DNA of 64,000 nucleotides from Candidatus Sphingomonas colombiensis. Lineage in GTDB: Bacteria; Pseudomonadota; Alphaproteobacteria; Sphingomonadales; Sphingomonadaceae. Positions 52,063 through 60,066 of the stretch are shown one piece after another. The stretch lies in the NCBI GenBank assembly GCA_029202845.1, contig CP119315.1:131501-195500 (forward strand), in the 5' to 3' direction. The position numbers and the translations under genes are program-made. Positions within the stretch are counted from its first letter, which is position 1; each line of letters begins with the position of its first letter. The notes beneath the pieces were generated by a model. It was not told where the DNA came from and ran no database searches. It worked only from the letters and a program-made list of their open reading frames with translations.

Positions 52063-52668
52063 TCAGGCAAAGGCGAGAGCCCGGCGACGGCGCATCACGC
52101 CCGCCACCGCACCAAAGCCGACTACCATCATCGCCCAGGACACGGGCTCGGGAACGCCGGCCGCGCGGAAGGCAAGATTGTCGATGCGATATTCCTGGGT
52201 GCGATAGCGCGCCGCCTCCAGCCCCAGATTGGTGAGCGGAGCGGAACCGATGATGCCGTAAAAGCCCGAAAGCTTGGTGATGCTCGTATAGATGTCGCTG
52301 TTGTCGAACCGCAGCGTGAGCGCGAGCCCCTGCGACACGTCGGTCGGGACCAACGCAAAATCAAAGCCGAGCGCCTCCGCTCCTCCGAGGAAATCCATGA
52401 AAAGATAATTCGCGCTGTTCCGCAGCGTCTGGTGCAACGTGCCGTCGAGTTCGTAATCGGTGCCGGCCAATTGTAGCCCGCGCGCGAGACGGGAATCCGC
52501 GAAATCCTCTTCAATCAGATCACCCACGCCAAGCGCGGCGAGCCATTCAGCCCGATCATCATAGATGGTCGCGCTCGTGCCATTACCGTCCGAGAGGACT
52601 TTCGTGGCGGCGACTGCGGGTAACGGAGATAGCGCGGCGAGCGCCGCGATGATTTTGAGATAACGCAT
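52063..52668 (-). CDS. PEP-CTERM sorting-domain protein
   Basis: The product has 201 residues from the ATG at 52668, with AAGGA upstream. The signal peptide is 'YLKIIAALAALSPLPAVAA'. A beta-rich body follows, and the C-terminus is the classic anchor: 'VPEPVSWAMMVVGFGAVAGVMRRRR', i.e. Pro-Glu-Pro, a membrane helix and an arginine cluster. Such proteins are processed by an exosortase and often join extracellular polysaccharide matrices. No exosortase gene lies in this window. The body has no known enzyme motif. Confidence 0.88.
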   Translation of the reverse strand: MRYLKIIAALAALSPLPAVAATKVLSDGNGTSATIYDDRAEWLAALGVGDLIEEDFADSRLARGLQLAGTDYELDGTLHQTLRNSANYLFMDFLGGAEALGFDFALVPTDVSQGLALTLRFDNSDIYTSITKLSGFYGIIGSAPLTNLGLEAARYRTQEYRIDNLAFRAAGVPEPVSWAMMVVGFGAVAGVMRRRRALAFA

Positions 52669-52921
52669 GATCGGCATTCCTTGAATCCGGGAAAAACAGG
52701 TGACCGCCCGCCGCAAATGCCGACGCCCAGCTGCGCTGAGAAACAGCGCCCGAACATCGCGCGCGACGTTGCCGCGACAAAAACCGACGGGCCCGCGACA
52801 AACACGGTGCGCGGTCCATGGTTCGCCAGCGTCACCTTGACGCTGCGCAGCGGTTTCCGGCGACGGCGCTTCGCCTGCGGGAACGATTGCCGCGTCATCG
52901 TGGCTGAAGTACCAATCGGGT

Positions 52922-53488
52922 GTGTCGACTTCCTCCGATCAGGCCGCCAGAGCGCGTTTGACCGAGGCCTTGTTGCGCACCGGGAATGAGGACCGTTCGG
53001 CGCTTCAGGAGGTATATCGGCTTACCTCGGCGAAGCTATTCGGGATCTGCCTGCGTATCTGCGGGGATCGCAGCAGTGCCGAGGACGTGTTGCATGAAGT
53101 GTATCTCACGATCTGGAAGCGGGCCGGCGCATTCGAGCCCGGCAGGGCAAGCCCGATCTCCTGGCTGGCGACGATCACGCGCAACCGGGCGATCGACTGG
53201 GTTCGCGCACGCGGCGCACGGCCGTCGCATCCGATCGAGGAGGCCGACAGCGTGCCCGATACCTCGCCCGACCAATTGACGCTCATCGAGCGAAACGAGG
53301 AATCGCAACGCCTGCATGACTGCCTTGACGCTTTGGACGAGCGCGCGCGCGACGCCATACGAACCGCCTTTTTCGATGGCGTCACCTATGCCGAACTCGC
53401 CGAGCGCAAGGGGCTCCCGTTGGGCACGATGAAAAGCATTGTGCGCCGGGGCCTCCTTCAACTCAGGGGATGCGTCGATGGCGATTGA
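52922..53488 (+). CDS. ECF-family RNA polymerase sigma factor
   Basis: The 188-residue product starts at a GTG. Region 2 ('LQEVYRLTSAKLFGICLRICGDRSSAEDVLHEVYLTIWKRAGAF', 'SPISWLATITRNRAIDWVRAR') and region 4 ('RLHDCLDALDERARDAIRTAFFDGVTYAELAERKGLPLGTMKSIVRRGLLQL') are complete. It directs RNA polymerase to a stress regulon. It overlaps its anti-sigma gene by 11 bases, the usual layout for such pairs. Confidence 0.94.
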   Translation: MSTSSDQAARARLTEALLRTGNEDRSALQEVYRLTSAKLFGICLRICGDRSSAEDVLHEVYLTIWKRAGAFEPGRASPISWLATITRNRAIDWVRARGARPSHPIEEADSVPDTSPDQLTLIERNEESQRLHDCLDALDERARDAIRTAFFDGVTYAELAERKGLPLGTMKSIVRRGLLQLRGCVDGD

Positions 53489-54143
53489 CGCGCCCGATAC
53501 CGGCCCCGACATGACCGCCGCCGAACTCGCGCTGGGCCTGCTCGATGGCGAAGAGCGTGCCGCGGCGCTGCGCCGCGTGCTCGCCGATCCCGCGTTCGCG
53601 CGCGAGGTGGAGGATTGGCGCCACCGCCTTGCCGGATTGTTCGATGATTATGCGGAGGTGGAGGCGCCGGAATCGGTCGCCAAGCGACTGGCCGTTCCCG
53701 TTCGGCAAAGGCGCGGGGCATGGCCGATCATCACCATGCTCACCGCGCTTGCGGCGGCGGTGGCGCTGTTCTTCGTCGTCAAACCGGAGCCTTCGCCGGT
53801 CCTGCCGCACCAGGTGATGGTCGCCTCGCTGCTGCTGAACGACAAAACGGCGGCGCTTCCGGCCGTGGTCGATCTGACGGCAAGCGAAATACGGATCGGC
53901 GGTGCAGCGCTGGCGCCCGGCGGCAAGAGCGCGCAGCTCTGGATGATCGGCGGGGATGGCGTGCCCAGGCCGATGGGGCTGCTCGCCACGGCCGGCCCGA
54001 CGCGGATTGCGCTGTCCGGCGATGCGCGCGCGGGGCTGGCGGCGGGTGTAACGCTCGCTGTCTCGATCGAGCCCGATGGCGGATCGCCAACCGGGAAGCC
54101 GACCGGGCCAGTGGTGGCCAGTGGCAAACTTTCCGTCGCCTGA
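53478..54143 (+). CDS. RskA-type anti-sigma factor
   Basis: The 221-residue product has an N-terminal cytoplasmic domain ('MTAAELALGLLDGEERAAALRRVLADPAFAREVEDWRHRLAGLF'), one membrane helix ('WPIITMLTALAAAVALFFVV', about 89-108) and a periplasmic RskA domain with 'GKSAQLWMIGGDGVPRPMGLL' and 'LAVSIEPDGGSPTGKPTGPVVASG'. It should hold the ECF sigma factor at the membrane until an envelope signal triggers release, generally by proteolysis. The start overlaps the sigma gene. Confidence 0.92.
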   Translation: MAIDAPDTGPDMTAAELALGLLDGEERAAALRRVLADPAFAREVEDWRHRLAGLFDDYAEVEAPESVAKRLAVPVRQRRGAWPIITMLTALAAAVALFFVVKPEPSPVLPHQVMVASLLLNDKTAALPAVVDLTASEIRIGGAALAPGGKSAQLWMIGGDGVPRPMGLLATAGPTRIALSGDARAGLAAGVTLAVSIEPDGGSPTGKPTGPVVASGKLSVA

Positions 54144-54217
54144 TGTGCATCCGGCGATGAGCGGCGCCCGTATCTCCTGACGCACGCGCCAACCGGCGTG
54201 CCGTAGGAGTCTGGAAC

Positions 54218-54769
54218 ATGAAGGCAATCCATAAGCTGATGCTCGCGACCGCGCTGGTCGCCGGGACGACCGCAAGTATCGCCGCGACGACGGACCCGAT
54301 GGTGGGTGGCGCCGCGATGTATCCGAGCAAGAACATCATCGAGAACGCGGTCAATTCCAAGGATCACACGACCCTGGTTGCCGCGGTCAAGGCTGCTGGT
54401 CTGGTCGACACGCTATCCGGCCCCGGCCCCTTCACGGTGTTCGCGCCGACCAACGCGGCCTTTGCAAAGCTGCCCGGCGGCACCGTCGATACGCTCCTCA
54501 AGCCCGAGAACAAGGACCAGTTGACCGCCGTCCTGACCTACCATGTCGTACCCGGGCGCATCACCGCCGGCGATATCACCGCCAACGCCGCGAAGCACAT
54601 GGGCAAGGCAACCTATACGACCGTGCAGGGTGAGCCGCTGACCTTCATGAAGTCCGGCGGCGCCTGGTGGGTGATGGATGGCAAGGGCGACAAGGGCAGG
54701 ATCACCATTGCCAACGTTATGCAGTCGAACGGCGTGATCCACGTCATCGATACCGTGATGATGCCGTGA
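54218..54769 (+). CDS. exported fasciclin-domain protein
   Basis: The 183-residue product has signal peptide 'HKLMLATALVAGTTASIAA'. A single FAS1 domain fills the rest: 'NIIENAVNSKDHTTLVAAVKAAGLVDTLSGPGPFTVFAPTNAAFAKLP', 'LTAVLTYHVVPGRITAGDI' and 'IANVMQSNGVIHVIDTVMMP' cover the two conserved H1 and H2 motifs. FAS1 proteins act in adhesion or matrix binding. It lies 74 bases after the anti-sigma gene with AGGAG before its ATG. The sigma/anti-sigma/fasciclin trio is a recurrent alphaproteobacterial arrangement, so it may be a member of the regulon. Confidence 0.93.
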   Translation: MKAIHKLMLATALVAGTTASIAATTDPMVGGAAMYPSKNIIENAVNSKDHTTLVAAVKAAGLVDTLSGPGPFTVFAPTNAAFAKLPGGTVDTLLKPENKDQLTAVLTYHVVPGRITAGDITANAAKHMGKATYTTVQGEPLTFMKSGGAWWVMDGKGDKGRITIANVMQSNGVIHVIDTVMMP

Positions 54770-54781
54770 TGTTCAAATCGG

Positions 54782-54807
54782 CCGGCGCCCCGATCAGCGG
54801 GCGCCGG
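54782..54807 (+). terminator. hairpin after the fasciclin gene
   Basis: CCGGCGCCC (54782-54790) pairs with GGGCGCCGG (54799-54807) over an eight-base loop, 13 bases after the fasciclin stop. There is no T run, so efficiency is uncertain. Confidence 0.6.
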
Positions 54808-54944
54808 TCGATCCCGTCAGCCGACGCGGGCGTCCGACGGGAAAGCGCTTGTTCTCGCGATCATGATGGCGATGATCGTTTCCGTTGCCATGACGATCTG
54901 GATCCTATTGCGATGCGCGCGCCTCTACCATCGATAGCCACCAA

Positions 54945-55376
54945 ATGAGCGCGGCCCCATCGCCGGCGCTGCGCGATCAACGCGGCAATCTGGCCCGTAT
55001 CTCGATCGCTCCGATATTTCTCGTTGCGGGCATTATTCATCTGGGACGGCCCGACGTCTTCGTGCCGGTGATGCCGCATTTCATACCCCATCCTCACAGC
55101 ATCATTCTGCTTACCGGGGCCGCCGAAATCCTCGGCGCGATCGGCCTGTTCGTGCCACGCACGCGGGCTTTGGCCGGCGCGATGCTCGCGCTCTATGCCG
55201 TCTGCGTCTATCCTGCGAACATCAGCCACGCGGTCCACGACCTCTCGACCGGCACAGGTCTGGGTTGGGCCTATCACTATCCCCGGCTGTTCGTTCAGCC
55301 GCTAATCTGCTGGTGGGCCCTGATCGCGGGCAAAAATATCTCCGCGCACATTCCCCGCATCGGGCGCGGCGACTGA
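54945..55376 (+). CDS. DoxX-like membrane protein
   Basis: The 143-residue product has four membrane helices and the family pattern 'SIAPIFLVAGIIHLGRPDVFVPVMPHFIPHPHSIILLTGAAEILGAIGLFVP', then 'AGAMLALYAVCVYPANISHAVH' and 'YHYPRLFVQPLICWWAL'. DoxX-like proteins are integral membrane proteins of uncertain role. It follows the fasciclin gene in the same direction but is separated by a hairpin and 175 bases. Confidence 0.85.
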   Translation: MSAAPSPALRDQRGNLARISIAPIFLVAGIIHLGRPDVFVPVMPHFIPHPHSIILLTGAAEILGAIGLFVPRTRALAGAMLALYAVCVYPANISHAVHDLSTGTGLGWAYHYPRLFVQPLICWWALIAGKNISAHIPRIGRGD

Positions 55377-55443
55377 TAACCCCGGCAGGGCCGATCCATG
55401 TCGGCACTGCGCCTAAATTTTCAGCCGCTTCGACTGCCGTCCT

Positions 55444-55947
55444 TTATCCGAACATATGTCGGGACAACGGCTCCCATGGTCCGCCGCGATACCACCAGGC
55501 GGCCAGCCCGGTGATCGTCACCGGCCTTGGGCGGAAACCCGCGCCCATCGCCGCGAGCAACGTCCGCGCGGTATGCGGCGCGACCTTGTTCTGGATAGTG
55601 ACGTGCGGGCGCCATCCGGCCATGTCCTGCGGCACCAGCAGCCCCGCGAACGCTTCACCCAGCCGCGCGCGGATCTCCGCCAGCGCGACGCTCTCGATGC
55701 GCCACGCCACACCGCTCCCCAGCGAATAAGGCTCGCGCAAAGTCGCAAGGGGCCGCGCCACATTGTGCGTCTCAAGCGAAAGCCGGTGCTTCACCTCGGT
55801 TGCCTGCGATGGGGGGAGATGATGAAACAGCGTGAGATGCGCGGCGATCCGGTTTTGCTCGGGCGGATAATACGCGCGGCGCAGCGAATCGAACCACGCC
55901 TGATCCGCCGCCCCGAACAGCGCGGTCACGACGATCGGCGCGTTCAA
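55444..55947 (-). CDS. 2H phosphoesterase (2'-5' RNA ligase family)
   Basis: The product has 167 residues from a TTG whose last two bases overlap the kup stop (TTGA); the frame is open further into kup but without sense. Two H-x-T/S motifs define the family: 'AHLTLFHHL' and 'PHVTIQNKV'. They form the active site of proteins that open or make 2',5' or cyclic phosphodiester bonds on RNA or nucleotides. The cellular substrate is unknown. Coupling to kup is unusual but probably only an operon convenience. Confidence 0.82.
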   Translation of the reverse strand: MNAPIVVTALFGAADQAWFDSLRRAYYPPEQNRIAAHLTLFHHLPPSQATEVKHRLSLETHNVARPLATLREPYSLGSGVAWRIESVALAEIRARLGEAFAGLLVPQDMAGWRPHVTIQNKVAPHTARTLLAAMGAGFRPRPVTITGLAAWWYRGGPWEPLSRHMFG

Positions 55948-57848
55948 ATCTCGATCTGCGTGCCGAGTTCCACCACCCGGTTCGTCGGCAGATGGAAAAA
56001 TTCCATCGCGCTTTCCGCGTTGCGCAACATCCAGGCAAACAGCTTTTCGCGCCAGATCATCATCCCCGGCCGCTCCGACGGCAGCAGCGTCTGCCGCGAG
56101 AGGAAGAAGCTGGTGTCGATCATGCGGATATCCGCGCCACAACCATGGAATTTCTTCAACGCGGCCGGCACGTCCGGCGCCTCCATGAAGCCATAGCGCA
56201 GGATCACGCGGTGGAAGCCCTGCCCCAGATCATCGTGCAGGAAGCGATCGTCCTCGGGGAAATAGGGCATGTCGGTGACCTTCACGGTCAACAGGATCAC
56301 GCGTTCATGCAGCACGCGATTGTGCTTCAGATTATGGAGCAGCGCGTGCGGCACGCCCTCTGGCGTGGAGGTCATGAAAACCGCCGTGCCCGGCACGCGC
56401 GTCGCCGAATTGGCAGCCGAACCGATGAAGATCTTGATCGGCATCGCGCCTTCACGCATCCGCTGGATCATCAGCTTGCGCCCGGTTGCCCAGGTGGTGA
56501 GCAGCACGAAGCAGACCATCGCGACGAGCAATGGGAACCAGCCGCCATCAAGCACCTTCGTCAGGTTTGACGAGAAGTACAGGCCGTCGATGAACATGAA
56601 CACGCCGACGAACGGCACCACCGCCCACCACGGCCAGCGCCACACGCGATAGATCAGCACGCCGACCAGACAGGTGGAGATGAACATCGTGCCCGTCACC
56701 GCGATGCCATAGGCCGCCGCGAGGTTCGACGATTGGCGGAAGCCGAAGATCAGCAACAGCACCATCACCATCAGCGTCCAGTTGACCGACGCGATATAGA
56801 TCTGCCCCGCTTCGGACGCGCTGGTGTGGCTGATGCGCAGGCGCGGCATCAGGCCGAGCTGGATCGCCTGTTGCACCACCGAATAGCAGCCGGTGATCAC
56901 GGCCTGGCTGGCGATCACCGTCGCCACGGTCGCCAGAATCACGAGCGGCAGGCGCCATTGCTCGCTGGCCATCAGGAAGAACGGGTTTTCCGCCGCGGTT
57001 GGCTGGCCCAGCAGCAGCGCGCCCTGCCCGAGATAATTGAGCATCAGCGCCGGGAAAATGAACCACAGCCACGCATAGGCGATCGGCTTGCGCCCGAAAT
57101 GCCCCATGTCGGCATAAAGCGCCTCTGCGCCGGTCAGCGCCAGCACCACGGAACCGAGCGCGAGGAAAGCCAGCTTCCCGTCAGTGGTCGCGAATCGCAC
57201 CGCCCAGCGCGGATCGAGCGCCTGCAGGATATGCGGCTGCTGGATGATGTGGATCAGCCCCAGCACCGCCAGCGTGACGAAATAAACCGCCATGATCGGG
57301 CCGAAGAACTTGCCGACCCGCGCCGTGCCGATCGACTGGATATAAAACAGCCCGACAAGGATCGCGACCGCGATCGGGATGACGAAACTCTCGAAACCCT
57401 GCTCGACCGTCGCCAGCCCCTCCACCGCGGAAAGGACGGAGACGGCCGGGGTAATCATGCAATCCCCGAAGAACAGCGCGGACGCCAGCACGCCAAGGAT
57501 GACGAGGCTGGGCCCCCATCTTTTGCCCGCGCCGCTGCGGCGCTGGATCAGCGCGAGCAGCGCGAGACTGCCCCCCTCGCCCTCGTTGTCGGCGCGCAGG
57601 ATCACCATCACATATTTGAAGGTGACGATCAGCACGAGCGACCAGAAGATCAGGCTGACAACGCCGAAGATATGAAGCTGGTCGACCGTCAGCGGGTGAT
57701 GGCCGACGAACACCTCCTTCATCGCGTAGAGCGGGCTGGTGCCGATATCGCCATAGACCACGCCGATCGCGCCCACCGCCAGCTTGGCTAAGCTGTCTCG
57801 GCGCAGGTCATGGCCGGGCGCTGCACCCGGGGTTTGGGAAGTGCTCAC
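55944..57848 (-). CDS. kup: low-affinity potassium transporter Kup
   Basis: The product has about 634 residues from a GTG at 57848; the ribosome site is weak and a TTG lies 14 codons earlier. The family signature 'AVGAIGVVYGDIGTSPLYAMKEVF' opens a bundle of about 12 membrane helices ('ADNEGEGGSLALLALIQRR', 'GALLLGQPTAAENPFFLMASEQW', 'QAVITGCYSVVQQAIQLGLMPRL'). A cytoplasmic C-terminal domain follows ('VPGTAVFMTSTPEGVPHALLHNLKHNRVLHE'). It takes up potassium ions with protons at the inner membrane. Confidence 0.95.
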   Translation of the reverse strand: MSTSQTPGAAPGHDLRRDSLAKLAVGAIGVVYGDIGTSPLYAMKEVFVGHHPLTVDQLHIFGVVSLIFWSLVLIVTFKYVMVILRADNEGEGGSLALLALIQRRSGAGKRWGPSLVILGVLASALFFGDCMITPAVSVLSAVEGLATVEQGFESFVIPIAVAILVGLFYIQSIGTARVGKFFGPIMAVYFVTLAVLGLIHIIQQPHILQALDPRWAVRFATTDGKLAFLALGSVVLALTGAEALYADMGHFGRKPIAYAWLWFIFPALMLNYLGQGALLLGQPTAAENPFFLMASEQWRLPLVILATVATVIASQAVITGCYSVVQQAIQLGLMPRLRISHTSASEAGQIYIASVNWTLMVMVLLLIFGFRQSSNLAAAYGIAVTGTMFISTCLVGVLIYRVWRWPWWAVVPFVGVFMFIDGLYFSSNLTKVLDGGWFPLLVAMVCFVLLTTWATGRKLMIQRMREGAMPIKIFIGSAANSATRVPGTAVFMTSTPEGVPHALLHNLKHNRVLHERVILLTVKVTDMPYFPEDDRFLHDDLGQGFHRVILRYGFMEAPDVPAALKKFHGCGADIRMIDTSFFLSRQTLLPSERPGMMIWREKLFAWMLRNAESAMEFFHLPTNRVVELGTQIEI

Positions 57849-57978
57849 TAAATGTTCGCAGACACCGGAATCACGGTAAAAAACCTGCAATCACCCTGTT
57901 GGAGCGGCGCGCCTAGCACGCCCCCAATCGCCCCGCAACAAGAGCCGAGGGGGGCGCTGTCCCAGAAAAACAAGGAGG

Positions 57979-58623
57979 TTAGCGCGCGTCAGGCCCGCGC
58001 GGCGGAATCCTCAGCGCGCGATCGAGCAGCGCCAGCTGCCGCGCGATATCCTGCCCATAATCCGATCCCGGCGCGGAAAGCGCCGCCGCACGCTTCCACA
58101 GCGGCAGCGCAGCGGGGAGATTCCCGGCGCGAACATAGGCCAACCCCATGTAATAAAATGGCGCCGGATGCCTGGGCGCCAGCCGTATCGCCTGCCGAAA
58201 AGCGGCGAGCGCCGGCGGAGACATTTGATCGCCATCGTGGAGCGCGAGGTTGGTGCCAAGCTGCGTCCACAGGATGAAGCTGTTCGGGAACGCGCGGATG
58301 CCGCCCAGCACTACATGCGTCGCGGCGGCGGCGTCTCCGGTACGCAGCATCGCATCTGACGCGATGAGATAGGCACCATCCGCAGTATAGCGCCCCATCA
58401 GCCGGTCACGCAGCATGATCATCGCCGGCTCCACCGCGATCGGCTGAGTCGCGGCAGTTGCGTCATGCGCCGGCACGCCCGGCCGCCCCTGCCACGCATA
58501 GCCCGCCGCACCGAGGAAAAGCGCCGCCCCGGCAAAGGTCCACAGCATTTTGGGCAGCCGCAACATGACGAGCGCCGCAAAGGCCAGCAATCCGAACAGC
58601 GCGAGGGCGATATAACCGCTCAT
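57979..58623 (-). CDS. TPR protein, CcmI/CycH-like cytochrome c maturation factor
   Basis: The 214-residue product has two hydrophobic segments at the N-terminus ('IALALFGLLAFAALVML' and 'LWTFAGAALFLGAAGYAW') and then periplasmic helical repeats ('YLIASDAMLRTGDAAAATHVVLGGIRAFPN', 'AFRQAIRLAPRHPAPFYYMGLAYVRAGNLPAALPLWKRA'). This matches the TPR part of CcmI/CycH, which presents apocytochrome c for haem attachment. Its ATG overlaps the ccmE stop. The genes usually placed between them (ccmF, ccmG, ccmH) are not here. Confidence 0.72.
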   Translation of the reverse strand: MSGYIALALFGLLAFAALVMLRLPKMLWTFAGAALFLGAAGYAWQGRPGVPAHDATAATQPIAVEPAMIMLRDRLMGRYTADGAYLIASDAMLRTGDAAAATHVVLGGIRAFPNSFILWTQLGTNLALHDGDQMSPPALAAFRQAIRLAPRHPAPFYYMGLAYVRAGNLPAALPLWKRAAALSAPGSDYGQDIARQLALLDRALRIPPRGPDAR

Positions 58624-59054
58624 TGTTCGAGCGACTTCGTTTCGTGCATTTTTCCGGCCAGTTCCGGGGGCATATATTTCTCGTCATGCTTGGCGAGGAG
58701 GTTGGTCGCGACGAACGAGCCATCGGGATGGAACTCGCCCTCCGCCACCACGCCGGAGTTCTCCTTGAACAGATCCGGCGCGATCCCGGTGAAGCTGACG
58801 GGAGTCGTCGAGCGACCATCGGTGACGCGGAAGTGGATCGTCACGCCATCGGTCGCACGTTTGATCGAGCCCTTCTCGACCATGCCGCCCAACCGCACCG
58901 CGCGGCCCAGCGGCAGCGTCTGCGGCGTTACGTCTGACGGCGCGTAGAAGAATGCGGCCTGATCCTTGAGCGCGGACAGCGCGAGCAATGCCGCGCCGAC
59001 GATCGCCGCCACCGCCAGCAACGCCAGCGTCAGACGTTGATGCTTGGCCTTCAC
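58620..59054 (-). CDS. ccmE: cytochrome c maturation haem chaperone CcmE
   Basis: The product has 144 residues from a GTG overlapping the ccmD stop (GTGA). One N-terminal anchor helix ('LTLALLAVAAIVGAALLALSAL') precedes an OB-fold ('RAVRLGGMVEKGSIKR', 'FRVTDGRSTTPVSFTGIAPDLFKENSGVVAEGEF'). The haem-binding histidine is in 'LLAKHDEKYMPPE'. CcmE carries haem covalently from CcmC to the ligation complex in the periplasm. The gene is complete. Confidence 0.94.
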   Translation of the reverse strand: MKAKHQRLTLALLAVAAIVGAALLALSALKDQAAFFYAPSDVTPQTLPLGRAVRLGGMVEKGSIKRATDGVTIHFRVTDGRSTTPVSFTGIAPDLFKENSGVVAEGEFHPDGSFVATNLLAKHDEKYMPPELAGKMHETKSLEQ

Positions 59055-59155
59055 TTCTCGGCCTTCCGCATCGCATGCCAGCTCCACAACGCGACGAGCG
59101 CCGCACCGGCCAGCGTCACCACATAGGCCGCCGTCACGAAAGGCCAGGGGTTCAC
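59051..59155 (-). CDS. ccmD: haem exporter protein CcmD
   Basis: This 34-residue reading frame runs from a GTG overlapping the ccmC stop to a TGA overlapping the ccmE start: 'NPWPFVTAAYVVTLAGAALV', then 'LWSWHAMRKAEK'. One membrane helix with a basic C-terminus and a position between ccmC and ccmE is exactly what CcmD looks like. It helps release haem-loaded CcmE from CcmC. Confidence 0.88.
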   Translation of the reverse strand: MNPWPFVTAAYVVTLAGAALVALWSWHAMRKAEK

Positions 59156-59877
59156 GCCGCCGCCTTCCGGCGCATCCGCGCCTCTGCCTTGGCAGCGCCA
59201 AGTATCGCGCGCATCCGCATCAGCACGATGCCGACGAACAGCAGCGAAAATCCCGCGAGCATGATCGGCAGCGGCCACAGCAGCGAACGATCGATCGAGG
59301 AACTGGTCAGCCCGATGCTCGGCCCCTGATGCAGCGTGTGCCACCACACCACCGAATAACGGATGACCGGCAGCAGGATCGTTCCGGCGATACCGAACAG
59401 CGCGGGAATACGTCCGTCGCCCCCGCGTTCGCGATCCGCACGGGCCAGCGCGATATAGCCGAGATAGACGAAGAACAGCAGCAGCATCGATGTCAGCCGC
59501 CCGTCCCATTGCCAGTAAGTGCCCCAGGTCGGCCGCCCCCAGATCGCGCCGGTGACGAGGCAGATCAGCGCAAACGCCGCGCCGGGCACCGCCACGGCAC
59601 GCGCCGCGACATCGGCCAGCGGATGACGCCAAACGAGGAAGGCGATGCTCGACAGCGCGACCCCGCTCCACCCGCCCATGCCCAGCCAGGCGGCCGGCAC
59701 ATGAATGTACAGGATGCGCACCGTTTCGCCCTGAAGATAATCCGGCGGCGTCTGCGTAAGCCCCGCCCAGCATCCGAGCGCGATCAACGCAATGCCCAGC
59801 CAGGTGGCGGCCGGGGTCAACGGTCGCGCCAGCTTCAGGAAGCGGGCAGGATTGGCAAGGGCATGGAGCGGGGGCAC
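59152..59877 (-). CDS. ccmC: haem exporter/handling protein CcmC
   Basis: The product has about 241 residues; the GTG at 59877 is preferred, though a TTG lies seven codons upstream and neither has a strong ribosome site. Six membrane helices and the tryptophan-rich motif 'WGRPTWGTYWQWDGRL' that binds haem at the periplasmic face identify it. Histidines lie in 'YIHVPAAWLGM' and 'SVVWWHTLHQG'. It attaches haem to CcmE. It is the first gene of the ccmC-D-E cluster. Confidence 0.94.
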   Translation of the reverse strand: MPPLHALANPARFLKLARPLTPAATWLGIALIALGCWAGLTQTPPDYLQGETVRILYIHVPAAWLGMGGWSGVALSSIAFLVWRHPLADVAARAVAVPGAAFALICLVTGAIWGRPTWGTYWQWDGRLTSMLLLFFVYLGYIALARADRERGGDGRIPALFGIAGTILLPVIRYSVVWWHTLHQGPSIGLTSSSIDRSLLWPLPIMLAGFSLLFVGIVLMRMRAILGAAKAEARMRRKAAA

Positions 59878-60030
59878 AGTGCTCGGCCAATATGGCAAGA
59901 ACGCGCGTGCGTCACCCCACTTCCCGCCCTCTGGGAGAGATCAGGCAATAGGAAGCGGGAACGGACGGAGATTGCGCGACTTGGCGCCCGCGCCCGGGCG
60001 AAGGAAACCATGGCGTAAGCGCCTTGCGCG

Positions 60031-60061
60031 GGCCGCCACCCCGGCTCTCGCCGGGGCGGCC
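60031..60061. terminator. GC-rich hairpin between leucine-dehydrogenase-family and ccm genes
   Basis: CCCCGGC and GCCGGGG pair around TCTC, extended by GGCCG/CGGCC after a small bulge. It lies six bases after the stop of the dehydrogenase gene (minus strand), so it may end that transcript. No T run is visible. Confidence 0.5.
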
Positions 60062-60066
60062 GTGGT

